The notes: a model not told the origin generated them from the sequence alone. A DNA stretch of 39,188 nt from Gemmatimonadota bacterium (GCA_022563405.1 JADFNK010000015.1:1-39188); one strand, 5' to 3'. Numbered from the stretch's first letter, positions 23,713-31,353 are shown. Made by a program: numbers and translations.

Positions 23713-24323
23713 CGGGTCGTCTCCAAGGCCACCAGAATCGGATACCGCAGCAGGCTGGGCAGTGTGTCCGGGGCCGTCGCGGCGAGCGAGAGCCTTATGG
23801 CCTTCGGAAGCCTCCGGTCGTCCACCCACACGGATATCCACTCGCCGAGGGAGCCTTCGATGGGCATGAGGTAGCTGATCTCCAGCGCCCCCGCCTCCGG
23901 GACGAGCTCGACCACGCGTGGCTCGTCGCTGAAGCGTTCTGTGAGCTCTGCCACAAGGCCCCTCTCGGGAGTCTGTGGGTCCCGATCGATAAAGAGGCGC
24001 ACGATGCTCGTGCCGACCCCCAGAGGCGTGCTGGCCCTGGTGGGGAAGTTCAATTCGTCGCTCGACACGCCCCGCTCCTCAGCATCGAACCCTTGGAACA
24101 CCGGCCCGCGGCGGTACGCTTGGAAGCGCGCCTCGCTCAGCCAGGCGATGAGGAGGCTCCTCGTGGTGGCGCCTCTCAGGGCCACTGCCGACACCGTGTC
24201 GACCGGCTCCGCCCGGTCCGAAAGGAACGCCAGAGTGGCGAATCCGGCCGAGAGCGCGAGCGCCGCGACGGTGAGGCCCACCAACACCTCTATCAGAGTG
24301 AACCCTCGCTGCCGGGCCATCAT
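23709..24323 (-). CDS. gspJ: T2SS minor pseudopilin GspJ-like
   Basis: 204 residues; starts ATG 24323 (a second ATG follows directly at 24320) and overlaps gspI as ATGA. Prepilin signal MMARQRG/FTLIEVLVG with Glu at +5. The globular part is weakly conserved (VAELTERFSDEPRVVELVPEA) and fits GspJ, chiefly by order between gspI and gspK and by length about 200. Confidence 0.82.
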   Translation of the reverse strand: MMARQRGFTLIEVLVGLTVAALALSAGFATLAFLSDRAEPVDTVSAVALRGATTRSLLIAWLSEARFQAYRRGPVFQGFDAEERGVSSDELNFPTRASTPLGVGTSIVRLFIDRDPQTPERGLVAELTERFSDEPRVVELVPEAGALEISYLMPIEGSLGEWISVWVDDRRLPKAIRLSLAATAPDTLPSLLRYPILVALETTR

Positions 24324-24949
24324 CGCGCACCTCCGGGGTTTCCGCCGCCGCCGGGGCCGCCGCCGCCACCGACGCCGCCACCCCGACCACCGCCGCCGCG
24401 ACCGCCATCACCACCGCGACCACCATCACCTCCGCGGCCGCCACCGCGGACCGCGTCTCTGTCACCCACCCTGTCGCGCCCGCCTCCGCGAGCTCCACCT
24501 CGACCACCGGCGCGGTCGCCACCGCCTCGACCACCGAAGCCTGCATCCCCGCCTCCACCGGCGCCCAGAATCGCGCGAGGCCGGTGCACGAGGGTGCCCA
24601 GCAGGAAACGCTCTGCCGGCCCGGTTACCACAACATCCACACTGAAGAGGTCGTATTCATCTTCGAGGATCTCGACGGTGGTCGTCCAGAAGAAATCCTC
24701 GAAGGGTGCCGGGAACGCGCCGGCCAAAATGGAGTCAGGCGGCCGCTCGAGGTTCTCGTAGTCGAGAAGCCGGAGTGCGGCGAGGCGGTCCTCGGCCAGC
24801 GCTTGAGCTGTGAGCAACTCGCGAGCCTGCGTTGCGACCCGGATCTGCTGGCCCCGGGCTTGAAGCAGCGCGAGCGACACCAGGCTGATGATCACGAGCG
24901 CTACGACCGCCTCCAGCAGGACGAAGCCCGCGCGGCTCGACGTTCTCAT
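24320..24949 (-). CDS. gspI: T2SS minor pseudopilin GspI-like with Gly/Arg-rich tail
   Basis: 209 residues from ATG 24949, overlapping the gspH stop as ATGA; an upstream in-frame ATG (25003) reads through the 15-bp repeats of gspH and is rejected. The signal is MRTSSRAG/FVLLEAVVALVI with Glu at +5. Residues 9-128 are a normal-sized GspI pilin (long helix plus a small beta domain, TVEILEDEYDLFSVDVVVTG). Residues 129-209 are a low-complexity tail with 48 Gly and 13 Arg in 81 residues (RGGGDR, GGRGGDGG and similar). GspI is normally about 120-130 residues and ends after the beta domain. Confidence 0.82.
   Translation of the reverse strand: MRTSSRAGFVLLEAVVALVIISLVSLALLQARGQQIRVATQARELLTAQALAEDRLAALRLLDYENLERPPDSILAGAFPAPFEDFFWTTTVEILEDEYDLFSVDVVVTGPAERFLLGTLVHRPRAILGAGGGGDAGFGGRGGGDRAGGRGGARGGGRDRVGDRDAVRGGGRGGDGGRGGDGGRGGGGRGGGVGGGGGPGGGGNPGGAR
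24325..24563. repeat. Low-complexity Gly/Arg-coding tract in gspI
   Basis: Irregular runs of CCGCC/CCACC-type triplets on the plus strand, with no fixed period, encode the Gly/Arg-rich tail of GspI on the minus strand. On the plus strand they produce a spurious proline-rich ORF. Confidence 0.85.
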
Positions 24950-25548
24950 CGGCCGATCACGTCGCGGACGATCACGTCGCGGACGATCACGTCGCCTGTC
25001 CACGGATCCACGCTGACCACTCGCGTGGCGAACGGTCCCGAGAGGAGCAGGGTGTCGGCCAGGGCCGCACCGGTGGGCTCGAAGGTGAAACGCGCCCGGG
25101 CGCGGGGAAGCTCCATGCGTATGGTCCCCGGAAGTCCGATGGGCGAACCGGGCTCCAGGAGTCCATCCTCGTTCTGGCCGCGGACCACGGCGCTCAGCAT
25201 GCTCGGCTCCGGCGCGTAGTCCGGATACGCGAGCGCCTCACGAACTTCCGGAGAACTCAGGCCGAGGGGCTCCCGAGTGTCGATCCAGACCAGCCCGTCC
25301 ACGGAGTCGATCACCACCGTGACCGGAAGTCCGCTCCGAATCGCCGAGTCCCGGGCCAGCCGAAAGAGCGTCTCCACTCTGCGGGTGGCCCGTGTCAGAT
25401 CGTCCACCTCTCCGAGGCTCCTGTAGGCCGGTACCGCCACGGCGACCGCGAGCGAGACGATAAAAAGGGCCACGACCACCTCGATGAGCGTGAAGCCGCG
25501 ATGCTTGAAGCCGCGGTGGGCTCGCCGAAGGAGAAAAGTACGGACCAT
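24946..25548 (-). CDS. gspH: T2SS minor pseudopilin GspH
   Basis: 200 residues; ATG 25548 overlaps the gspF stop by one base (TGATG). The prepilin signal is KHRG/FTLIEVVVALFIVSL, cut after Gly18, with a basic 18-residue leader. The globular part has the GspH/FimT pattern (RRVETLFRLARDSAIRSGLPVTV; later RFTFEPTGAALADTL). The C-terminus is DVIVR-DVIVR-DVIGR from three 15-bp repeats. It sits next to the major pseudopilin in the pseudopilus. Confidence 0.88.
   Translation of the reverse strand: MVRTFLLRRAHRGFKHRGFTLIEVVVALFIVSLAVAVAVPAYRSLGEVDDLTRATRRVETLFRLARDSAIRSGLPVTVVIDSVDGLVWIDTREPLGLSSPEVREALAYPDYAPEPSMLSAVVRGQNEDGLLEPGSPIGLPGTIRMELPRARARFTFEPTGAALADTLLLSGPFATRVVSVDPWTGDVIVRDVIVRDVIGR
24955..24999. 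repeat. Three 15-bp tandem repeats at the 3' end of gspH
   Basis: GATCACGTCGCGGAC occurs at 24955-24969 and 24970-24984, and a variant at 24985-24999. They end six bases before the gspH stop and encode the DVI(V/G)R tail in frame. Confidence 0.95.
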
Positions 25549-26750
25549 CAGAAGGAGGCCGCGTTGACGCCGTAGATCGCCTGCAGCAGCGCGAGCGCGA
25601 CGAGGGCCACGATACCCCCGAAGCCGACGATCATGGCGGGCTCCGCGATGGCGACCAGTCGCTCCAAGGTCCGCTCGGTCTTCCGCTCCAACAGCTCGGC
25701 CGACTTGATCAGAAACTGTGCGAGTCGGCCGGCGTCCTCACCCAGGGCCACGAGCTGGGGCAGCACCGAAGGGAATATGCTCCCCTCGGAGATGGCCGCG
25801 TGTAGCGCGCTGCCTTCCCGTACGCGTACTCGTATGCGCTCCGTCTCGGCCTTCACCACCGGGTCGGTCATGCAGTCGTGGGCGTCTTGGAGAGCCATCA
25901 GTAGCGGGGCGCCTCCGGTCAGGAGTTCACCTACCATGCGCGCGAACGAGGCGGCCAGAGTCTGCCTCCTCCAGTTACCGACCACGGGGAGGTAGATCAG
26001 AGCCTTCGCGCTGAAGCGGCGCCCGGCCTCCGCGGTCCGTAGCCAGGCGAACGCGAACAGGAACGCCGGTGGGATGACCACCAGGAACCTCCAGTTCGTC
26101 CGGAGCCACGTCGTCATGTCGACGATAGCCGCTGCTGCCGTGGGCAAGGTGGCTCCGGAGGACAACAGAAGTTCGGCGAATCGGGGCAGCACGAAAAGGA
26201 CGAGCACTGCCACCGCTGCCGCGCCCACCATGGCTAGCAGCACCGGATAGATCGACATCGAGATCAGCTTCGAACGCAGCTCGCTCTCCCGCTCCAGATG
26301 GTCGGCGAGACGCACGAACGCTTGATCCAGCGCGCCGCTCTTCTCGCCGGCACGGACGATGCCCACGTAGAGGGACGTGAAGAGCCTGGGGTGCTCGGCC
26401 AGCGCCGCGGCGAGCTCTTCCCCGCGCTCGACCTTCGCACGGACGGCGTCGAGGGTGGGTCGGACCGACGGGGGTGCCGTGGTCGCGCCGGCGGCCAGCG
26501 CCTTCGCCAGCGGCATGCCGGCGGGGAGGAGGGCCGCCACGGCGCGTGTGAACTCGAGGACGGCGATCCGGCGGCCGAACCCCAACCCCAGCCCGCCGCC
26601 TGCCGCCTCTTCGGTCGCCTCGTCGACGTGGAGCGCCAGGAGACCCTGGCCCTCCAGGTCGCTGATGAGGGCGGCGGGTGTCGCGGCGCTCAGGCGTCCT
26701 CGGGTTCTACGCCCTTCCGCATCGACCGCCTGATAGGCGTAGAGCGGCAC
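25548..26750 (-). CDS. gspF: T2SS inner-membrane platform protein GspF
   Basis: 400 residues; GTG 26750 with GGGAG seven bases upstream, inside the end of gspG. The N-terminal MPLYAYQAVDAEGRR is typical. Two T2SSF helical domains (about 66-190 and 270-390) alternate with three membrane spans (SIYPVLLAMVGAAAVAVLVL; FLVVIPPAFLFAFAWL; EPAMIVGFGGIVALVALAL). GspF is the central rotor-like platform protein that works with GspE. Duplicated motifs AEHPRLFTSLYVGIVRAGEKSG and ISEGSIFPSVLPQLVALGEDAG are those of the family. Confidence 0.93.
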   Translation of the reverse strand: MPLYAYQAVDAEGRRTRGRLSAATPAALISDLEGQGLLALHVDEATEEAAGGGLGLGFGRRIAVLEFTRAVAALLPAGMPLAKALAAGATTAPPSVRPTLDAVRAKVERGEELAAALAEHPRLFTSLYVGIVRAGEKSGALDQAFVRLADHLERESELRSKLISMSIYPVLLAMVGAAAVAVLVLFVLPRFAELLLSSGATLPTAAAAIVDMTTWLRTNWRFLVVIPPAFLFAFAWLRTAEAGRRFSAKALIYLPVVGNWRRQTLAASFARMVGELLTGGAPLLMALQDAHDCMTDPVVKAETERIRVRVREGSALHAAISEGSIFPSVLPQLVALGEDAGRLAQFLIKSAELLERKTERTLERLVAIAEPAMIVGFGGIVALVALALLQAIYGVNAASF

Positions 26751-26754
26751 TCCA

Positions 26755-27204
26755 CTACTCCCAGCTCACCACGTCCCCATCCTCCCCCTCGCCGCCCAAT
26801 ACTCCGTCGGCGCCCAGTGAGAGGAGGTCGTAGCCTTTAGGATTCACCTCGCCCGGGCTGAGGAAGACGTATGGGTTCCGCCAGGGATCGAGGGGGATCT
26901 CTTTGCGCAGGTACGGTCCTTGCCAATTGTTGGGAAGGGGCTGAATCGTCGGGGCCGTGCGCAAGGTCTCGAGGCCCTGGGCGCTCGTCGGATAACGCCC
27001 GTTGTCCAGGCGGTAGGAGTCCAGCGCGGCCCCCAGCAGCTCGATCTGCGACCGGGCGGCCGCGTCCCTCGCGGTGCCCACGTTGCGGAAGACGTTGGGG
27101 CCCACCAGCGCGGCCAGCATGGCAATCACGGCAATGACCACCATGACCTCGATGAGCGTGAAGCCGCCTCTGCCCGCGGCTCTGAGCTTGTCATGTGAAG
27201 TCAT
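26755..27204 (-). CDS. gspG: T2SS major pseudopilin GspG
   Basis: 149 residues; ATG 27204 follows a GGAGGGGAG. Prepilin signal RAAGRGG/FTLIEVMVVIAVIAM, cut after Gly14, Glu at +5. The globular part has the GspG marks: LDSYRLDNGRYPTSAQGLE, NNWQGPYLRKEIPLDPWRNPY and the calcium-loop region SLGADGVLGGEGEDGDV near the C-terminus (DG-rich, as in Ca-binding GspG). It is the first gene of the operon G-F-H-I-J-K-L-M-C-D-E. Upstream there is a GAAGGCCTTC palindrome and a short-repeat region. Confidence 0.94.
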   Translation of the reverse strand: MTSHDKLRAAGRGGFTLIEVMVVIAVIAMLAALVGPNVFRNVGTARDAAARSQIELLGAALDSYRLDNGRYPTSAQGLETLRTAPTIQPLPNNWQGPYLRKEIPLDPWRNPYVFLSPGEVNPKGYDLLSLGADGVLGGEGEDGDVVSWE

Positions 27205-27435
27205 TCGGTCCGTCTCCCCTCCAGAAGGCCTTCTTCAACAGCCTTCGCGGTTTCCTGACTACAGCGGTCTGCTCACTACAGTCTGCTCACTACTATAGAT
27301 GTTTTCCGACACTACAATAGATGCATACCGAGCCGGGATTGTTAGACCGCGACTACCTCCGGTGGGTTCTCCAGCCTGGCCTCCTCGGCCCCCGGGAAGC
27401 TCCTGAGTGTACTTCCTCAACGGCCCGGGAGGACC
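27205..27435 (-). promoter_or_regulatory. Leader region of the T2SS operon
   Basis: The largest gene-free stretch here. On the minus strand it contains, toward gspG, three copies of GTAGTG (27315-27310, 27293-27288, 27279-27274), a TATAGT (27297-27292) that could be a -10 element without a good -35, a 14-bp tandem duplication, and the perfect palindrome AGAAGGCCTTCT (27223-27234) about 20 bases before the ATG. A promoter here is plausible by position; no specific regulator site is recognised. Confidence 0.4.
27267..27294. repeat. 14-bp tandem duplication upstream of gspG
   Basis: GTCTGCTCACTACA (27267-27280) is followed by GTCTGCTCACTACT (27281-27294). Confidence 0.9.
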
Positions 27436-29154
27436 TCACGCGCTGATTTCGTGGGCCTCTCCGGAGCCTTTCGGCACGCGGATCCGTTCCACCAGCTCTA
27501 TGATGTGGGGCGGCGGCGGAGGTGTGAAGTAGGAGACGGTTGTGGCGACCGCGAAGTTCAGAATCATACCGATGGTGCCGATCCCCTCGGGGGAAATGCC
27601 GAACCACCAGTGCTCGGCGGTGTTCGCGCTCGGGTCGATGAACTTGAAGTAGACGATGTATGCGGCCGTGAACGTAATCCCTGCGATCATCCCCAGGATG
27701 GCTCCTTCGCGGTTCATGCGCTTGGAGAAAATCCCCATTATGATGGCGGGGAAGAAAGAGGCCGCCGCGAGCCCGAACGCGAAAGCGACAACTTCCGCCA
27801 CAAATCCAGGCGGGTTGACTCCGAGGTAGCCCGCCACCGCCACGGCGAACCCGGCACTGACGCGGGCTGCAATGAGCTCCCCGCGTTCCGTGATGTCCGG
27901 CTTGAAGCTGCGTTTCAGGAGGTCGTGGCTGACCGCGGACGAAACCACGAGGAGCAGGCCGGCCGCTGTGGACAGGGCGGCAGCCAACGCTCCGGCCGCT
28001 ACCAGGCCGATGACCCAGTTGGGAAGGCCCGACATTTCCGGGTTGGCCAGCACCATGATGTCCCGATCGATGGTGAGCTCGTTCTCGATGGGAGCCCCTG
28101 AGGCGTCCCGCGCGTCCGGACCGACGTATTGGATGATGCCGTCGCCGTTCCGGTCATCGAACGAGATCAGCCCCGTTGCCTCCCAGGTCGAGAACCACTC
28201 GGGCATCTCCGAATACGGCTGCTCCGACACCGTGTTCAGCAAGTTGGTCCGTGCGAAGACGGCAACCGCGGGCGCAGCCGTGTAAAGCAAGGCGATGAAC
28301 ACCAGAGCAAAGCCGACGCTGAGGCGGGCGTCCCTCACTTTGGGCACCGTGTAGAATCGGATGATCACGTGCGGGAGACCGGCGGTCCCCGCCATGAGCG
28401 CGGCCGTAATGAAGAAGACGTCGATCGTGGATTTTTCGCCGGACGTATACTCAGCGAAGCCCAGGTCCCGGTGTAGATCGTTCAGACGGTCGAGCAGGAA
28501 GGTCCCGCTTTGGTCGGCTCCGCCGAATCCAATCTGAGGGATGACGTTGCCGGCGATCATGAGCGAGAGGAAGATCGCAGGCACCAGATAAGCGAAAATC
28601 AGCACGCAGTACTGAGCCACCTGCGTATAGGTGATGCCTTTCATGCCGCCCAGGACGGCATAGAAGAACACGATCCCCATGCCGATGAGCACGCCCAGCT
28701 CGATGGGCACCTCGAGGAAGCGGCTGAAGACGATCCCCACGCCGCGCATCTGGCCGGCGACGTAAGTGAACGACACGAATATGGCGCACACCACGGCCAC
28801 AATGCGTGCGGTTTGGGAGTAGTATCGGTCCCCTACGAAGTCGGGCACCGTGTAGGCACCGAACTTTCTGAGATAGGGGGCGAGGAGAAGCGCCAGAAGC
28901 ACGTACCCACCGGTCCACCCCATGAGGTACACCGATCCGTCATAGCCGCTGAAAGAGATGATCCCCGCCATGGATATGAACGACGCCGCCGACATCCAGT
29001 CCGCCGCGGTGGCCATCCCGTTCGCCAGGGGTGAAACATCTTTGCCCGCGACGTAGAACTCGCTCGTGGAGTTCGCCCGGGACCAGATGGCGATCCCGAT
29101 GTAGAGGGCGAAGGAAAGCCCCACCAATACGAACGTCCAAGCTTGGACGCTCAT
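27436..29154 (-). CDS. Sodium:solute symporter, VC_2705/ActP-like
   Basis: 572 residues with about 13 transmembrane helices. It is an SSS-family symporter close to acetate/short-chain monocarboxylate permeases: MATAADWMSAASFISMAGII, RYYSQTARIVAVVCAIFVSFTY-type helices, and AALSTAAGLLLVVSSAVSHD, the sodium-site helix. A soluble loop (about residues 290-350) includes DRNGDGIIQY, which resembles an EF-hand calcium loop and is, as I recall, common in this subfamily. Pairing with the DUF4212 gene ten bases upstream is the known signature of the VC_2705 group. Substrate is probably a monocarboxylate such as acetate; this is inference. Confidence 0.9.
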   Translation of the reverse strand: MSVQAWTFVLVGLSFALYIGIAIWSRANSTSEFYVAGKDVSPLANGMATAADWMSAASFISMAGIISFSGYDGSVYLMGWTGGYVLLALLLAPYLRKFGAYTVPDFVGDRYYSQTARIVAVVCAIFVSFTYVAGQMRGVGIVFSRFLEVPIELGVLIGMGIVFFYAVLGGMKGITYTQVAQYCVLIFAYLVPAIFLSLMIAGNVIPQIGFGGADQSGTFLLDRLNDLHRDLGFAEYTSGEKSTIDVFFITAALMAGTAGLPHVIIRFYTVPKVRDARLSVGFALVFIALLYTAAPAVAVFARTNLLNTVSEQPYSEMPEWFSTWEATGLISFDDRNGDGIIQYVGPDARDASGAPIENELTIDRDIMVLANPEMSGLPNWVIGLVAAGALAAALSTAAGLLLVVSSAVSHDLLKRSFKPDITERGELIAARVSAGFAVAVAGYLGVNPPGFVAEVVAFAFGLAAASFFPAIIMGIFSKRMNREGAILGMIAGITFTAAYIVYFKFIDPSANTAEHWWFGISPEGIGTIGMILNFAVATTVSYFTPPPPPHIIELVERIRVPKGSGEAHEISA

Positions 29155-29164
29155 GGTGTGCCCC

Positions 29165-29473
29165 TCACTCGGCGTCCTCGTCGACTCCGAACTCGCGGTC
29201 CAGGCGGTTCATGAGGTACACGTATACGAAGATCAATACCACGAACACGTAGATGGCGCCCTGCTGCGCGAACCAGAACCCGAGAGGGAAGCCGGTTCCC
29301 GGCAAGCGGAAATTGTTCAGGGGCTCGACGAAGAGGATTCCCGCCCCGTATGAGATGGCGAACCATACGGACAGCAGAATTCCCAAATACTTGAGATTCT
29401 TGCGCCAGTAGCCATCACTGGAGCCGGCCGGAGGATCGGCGCGAGCAGCGGAATCTTCGGGAGGATTGGTCAT
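29165..29473 (-). CDS. DUF4212 small membrane subunit of the symporter
   Basis: 102 residues from ATG 29473 (the open frame extends to 29599 with non-family residues). Two transmembrane helices: YLGILLSVWFAISYGAGILF and GAIYVFVVLIFVYVYLM, with the conserved NNFRLPGTGFPLGFWFAQQG between them. DUF4212 proteins accompany VC_2705-type symporters and are thought to be their small subunit. Shine-Dalgarno is weak. The stop is ten bases from the symporter ATG. Confidence 0.87.
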   Translation of the reverse strand: MTNPPEDSAARADPPAGSSDGYWRKNLKYLGILLSVWFAISYGAGILFVEPLNNFRLPGTGFPLGFWFAQQGAIYVFVVLIFVYVYLMNRLDREFGVDEDAE

Positions 29474-29637
29474 GGCGCGAGTAATTGGGCCCTTCGACCG
29501 CGGTGTGGCAAGTCTGGGCGCGTGATCACTCCTCCGGCATGGCTGGATCGGTGGTTGTGAATTAACGTCCGCGTGTGCTGTGTGGCCCAGACGCTTCACC
29601 GCCGAAAATCCGGAAACTCAGGTACGGAGGTTCGGGA

Positions 29638-30045
29638 ATGCCCGAGAACGAATTTCTCCTCCTCATTCTTCTTTTTCTTTTCGGGGGGTTTGCGCTTCTT
29701 TCCGCGGCGTTGAAGGCTCGCGCCCGCGTGACTGCGCTCCTGGGCATCGCGCTGGCGGTGATCGAGGGTCTCTCTGGGATGGCGTTGATGGCCGCCGCCG
29801 TACCCACGTCGGGGTCCTTGGAGTCGGCTGCCCGGATGGGGATCCTCACGGCGGTGTTGGTGGCCCTTTCGTCCACGGTCCACATGCTCAAGGTCCGGGA
29901 GCGTAACCGAGTCCGCGAGGCATCGGAGGGGAAACGGCTCTATGCGGCCGTCAAATATGGGATCGACTATGGGATCGACGGAAACCCGAGCGTGACCGGG
30001 GACGGGCTCTCAGAAGAGGAGGACTCCCCAGAACCGGGTGCCTGA
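29638..30045 (+). CDS. Hypothetical membrane protein
   Basis: 135 residues; ATG 29638 has GGAGG (29626-29630) at seven bases. I recognise no family. It has three hydrophobic segments (LLLILLFLFGGFALLSAAL, VTALLGIALAVIEGL with GMALMAAAV, and ARMGILTAVLVALSS), then a basic stretch (KVRERNRVRE) and an acidic C-terminal tail (SEEEDSPEP). The pattern suggests an inner-membrane protein with a cytoplasmic tail. A 12-bp exact duplication encodes YGID twice. It is alone on its strand, divergent from the symporter pair and convergent with DUF1015. Confidence 0.7.
   Translation: MPENEFLLLILLFLFGGFALLSAALKARARVTALLGIALAVIEGLSGMALMAAAVPTSGSLESAARMGILTAVLVALSSTVHMLKVRERNRVREASEGKRLYAAVKYGIDYGIDGNPSVTGDGLSEEEDSPEPGA
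29956..29979. repeat. 12-bp exact tandem duplication
   Basis: TATGGGATCGAC occurs at 29956-29967 and 29968-29979, encoding YGIDYGID in frame near the end of the hypothetical membrane protein. Confidence 0.95.
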
Positions 30046-30071
30046 CCCACCCAGCAGACAGCCTTAATCAG

Positions 30072-30117
30072 CCCACCTCCAGCAGAGCCATCACCCCACG
30101 TCCAGCAGAGCCATCAC
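30072..30117. repeat. 23-bp tandem duplication across the DUF1015 stop
   Basis: Units 30072-30094 and 30095-30117 differ at one base. On the minus strand each reads GTGATGGCTCTGCTGGA-GTGGG. The stop (30093-30091, TGA) is formed across the junction of the two units, so the duplication itself supplies the current stop. Confidence 0.95.
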
Positions 30118-31353
30118 CAGCCCACTCCGGACCTTCGGCTCGAACCAGGTCGATTTAGGCGGCATCTGCCGGTTCTGGCGACACACTTCGATGAACTCGT
30201 CCATGGTGACGGCGGGGAGTGTTACCGCATACGTCGCACGCCCTTCGTCCACCTCCCCTTGCAGCCAGGCCGCATCTTTGTTGCTGCCGACGAAGGTGAG
30301 CCGGTCGTCACCGGCGTCGGCGATCCCGAAGACGTGCTCGAAGAGATTCTTCTGGACGATACCGTAGTCGATCGCCTCGGCCGCGTCCTTCGAATCGAAC
30401 GTATCCGGTAGGGGGCGCAGACGCTGCCACCCCCCGTCGCGGGTGTAGAGTCCGATCTCATGTGTCTCGGTGGGCTGGTAGAAGTCCGCGTCGGCGTCCG
30501 CGCCGGTGGGTGTGTCGAGTGCAAACCTCTCCCGGATCGCAGCGGCCAGCTGATCCGCCGGGAGCGCCGGGGTTCGCACCAGCCGGTTGTACGGCCGGAT
30601 ACCCATCGTGCGAGCCGAAAAGAAGACGCTCAGGAAATGTTCGTATCCGAGCATGGCCGCGGCTGCGCTGCGGTGATTCCCGTCGGCTACATAAGCATGC
30701 GGCTCCTCCGCGAGGAGCGCTTGCAAGCGGTGGATGGTCTCCTCGTCACGGACGATCCATACGCGGTGACGGTTCCCATGTTGGTCGAGCACCTCGAGAT
30801 CCGGTGGAGCGCCTGATGCGTGTGCCTCCAGCTGCTTCTGGAACTCGCCCGACGCGTCGTCGACTCCGTTGTTGACCATGCCGATGATCGCCGAGGTGGC
30901 TTGGATCAAGTCGGCCCGGCCGCGGGCCTTCGGCTCACGGACTCCCTCGTTGCGGATGATGGTCCCCTCGGGGGTGGCGTCGGTCCGGATCTCGTCGGTC
31001 CTGGCCATGCCGCCCAGACCGATCTGGCGCACATGAGGGCGGCCGGGGTCTTCGATCTCGTAGACCCAGAGGATGTCACGAACTTCCACGGTGAGCTCGC
31101 TCGCCTCGAGCTCCTCCATATTCGTGCTCGCCTTGGCGAGAGCGTCTTGCGAATCGCGAACGCCGATCGTTGCGGGCGAGTCCGCTTGGCAATGAGCCAT
31201 GGTCACACGCAGCACGCTCATGGGATTTTTTTGGAGGAGATCCCAGATTTCCCGATCGCCCTGGAACTCGTCGTAGTTCGGGGCGCTGACGAGCGCGGCA
31301 GCGGCGGAGTCGACGGGGATCAGCGCGCGGCGGACGGGAGTGATGGTGATCAT
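30091..31353 (-). CDS. DUF1015 family protein
   Basis: 420 residues, the usual family length. It has the N-terminal VSAPNYDEFQ (family SPPYDVI-type opening) and the hallmark YVADGNHRSAAAAMLGYEHF, whose DGNHR resembles the ParB/Srx phosphoryl-transfer fold motif. PYNRLVR and QKNLFEHVFGI (family LxxxLLxxIxGI-like) follow. Function is not established; a link to ParB-like small-molecule kinases is suggested by the motif only. It lies 21 bases downstream of dnaE on the same strand; there is no obvious Shine-Dalgarno. Its last codons (VMALLDVG) are duplicated beyond the stop. Confidence 0.88.
   Translation of the reverse strand: MITITPVRRALIPVDSAAAALVSAPNYDEFQGDREIWDLLQKNPMSVLRVTMAHCQADSPATIGVRDSQDALAKASTNMEELEASELTVEVRDILWVYEIEDPGRPHVRQIGLGGMARTDEIRTDATPEGTIIRNEGVREPKARGRADLIQATSAIIGMVNNGVDDASGEFQKQLEAHASGAPPDLEVLDQHGNRHRVWIVRDEETIHRLQALLAEEPHAYVADGNHRSAAAAMLGYEHFLSVFFSARTMGIRPYNRLVRTPALPADQLAAAIRERFALDTPTGADADADFYQPTETHEIGLYTRDGGWQRLRPLPDTFDSKDAAEAIDYGIVQKNLFEHVFGIADAGDDRLTFVGSNKDAAWLQGEVDEGRATYAVTLPAVTMDEFIEVCRQNRQMPPKSTWFEPKVRSGLVMALLDVG

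Noticed and set aside
24330-24560. CRISPR- or satellite-like appearance of GC-rich short repeats
   Set aside because: There is no constant period or spacers; it is low-complexity coding sequence of gspI.
23688-24761. 357-residue proline-rich ORF on the plus strand
   Set aside because: It is the antisense of gspJ/gspI; its proline repeats are the mirror of the glycine-rich GspI tail.
27340-27432. Terminator after the symporter gene
   Set aside because: GGCCCGGGAGG-type inverted segments exist but do not form a clean stem with a T-run.
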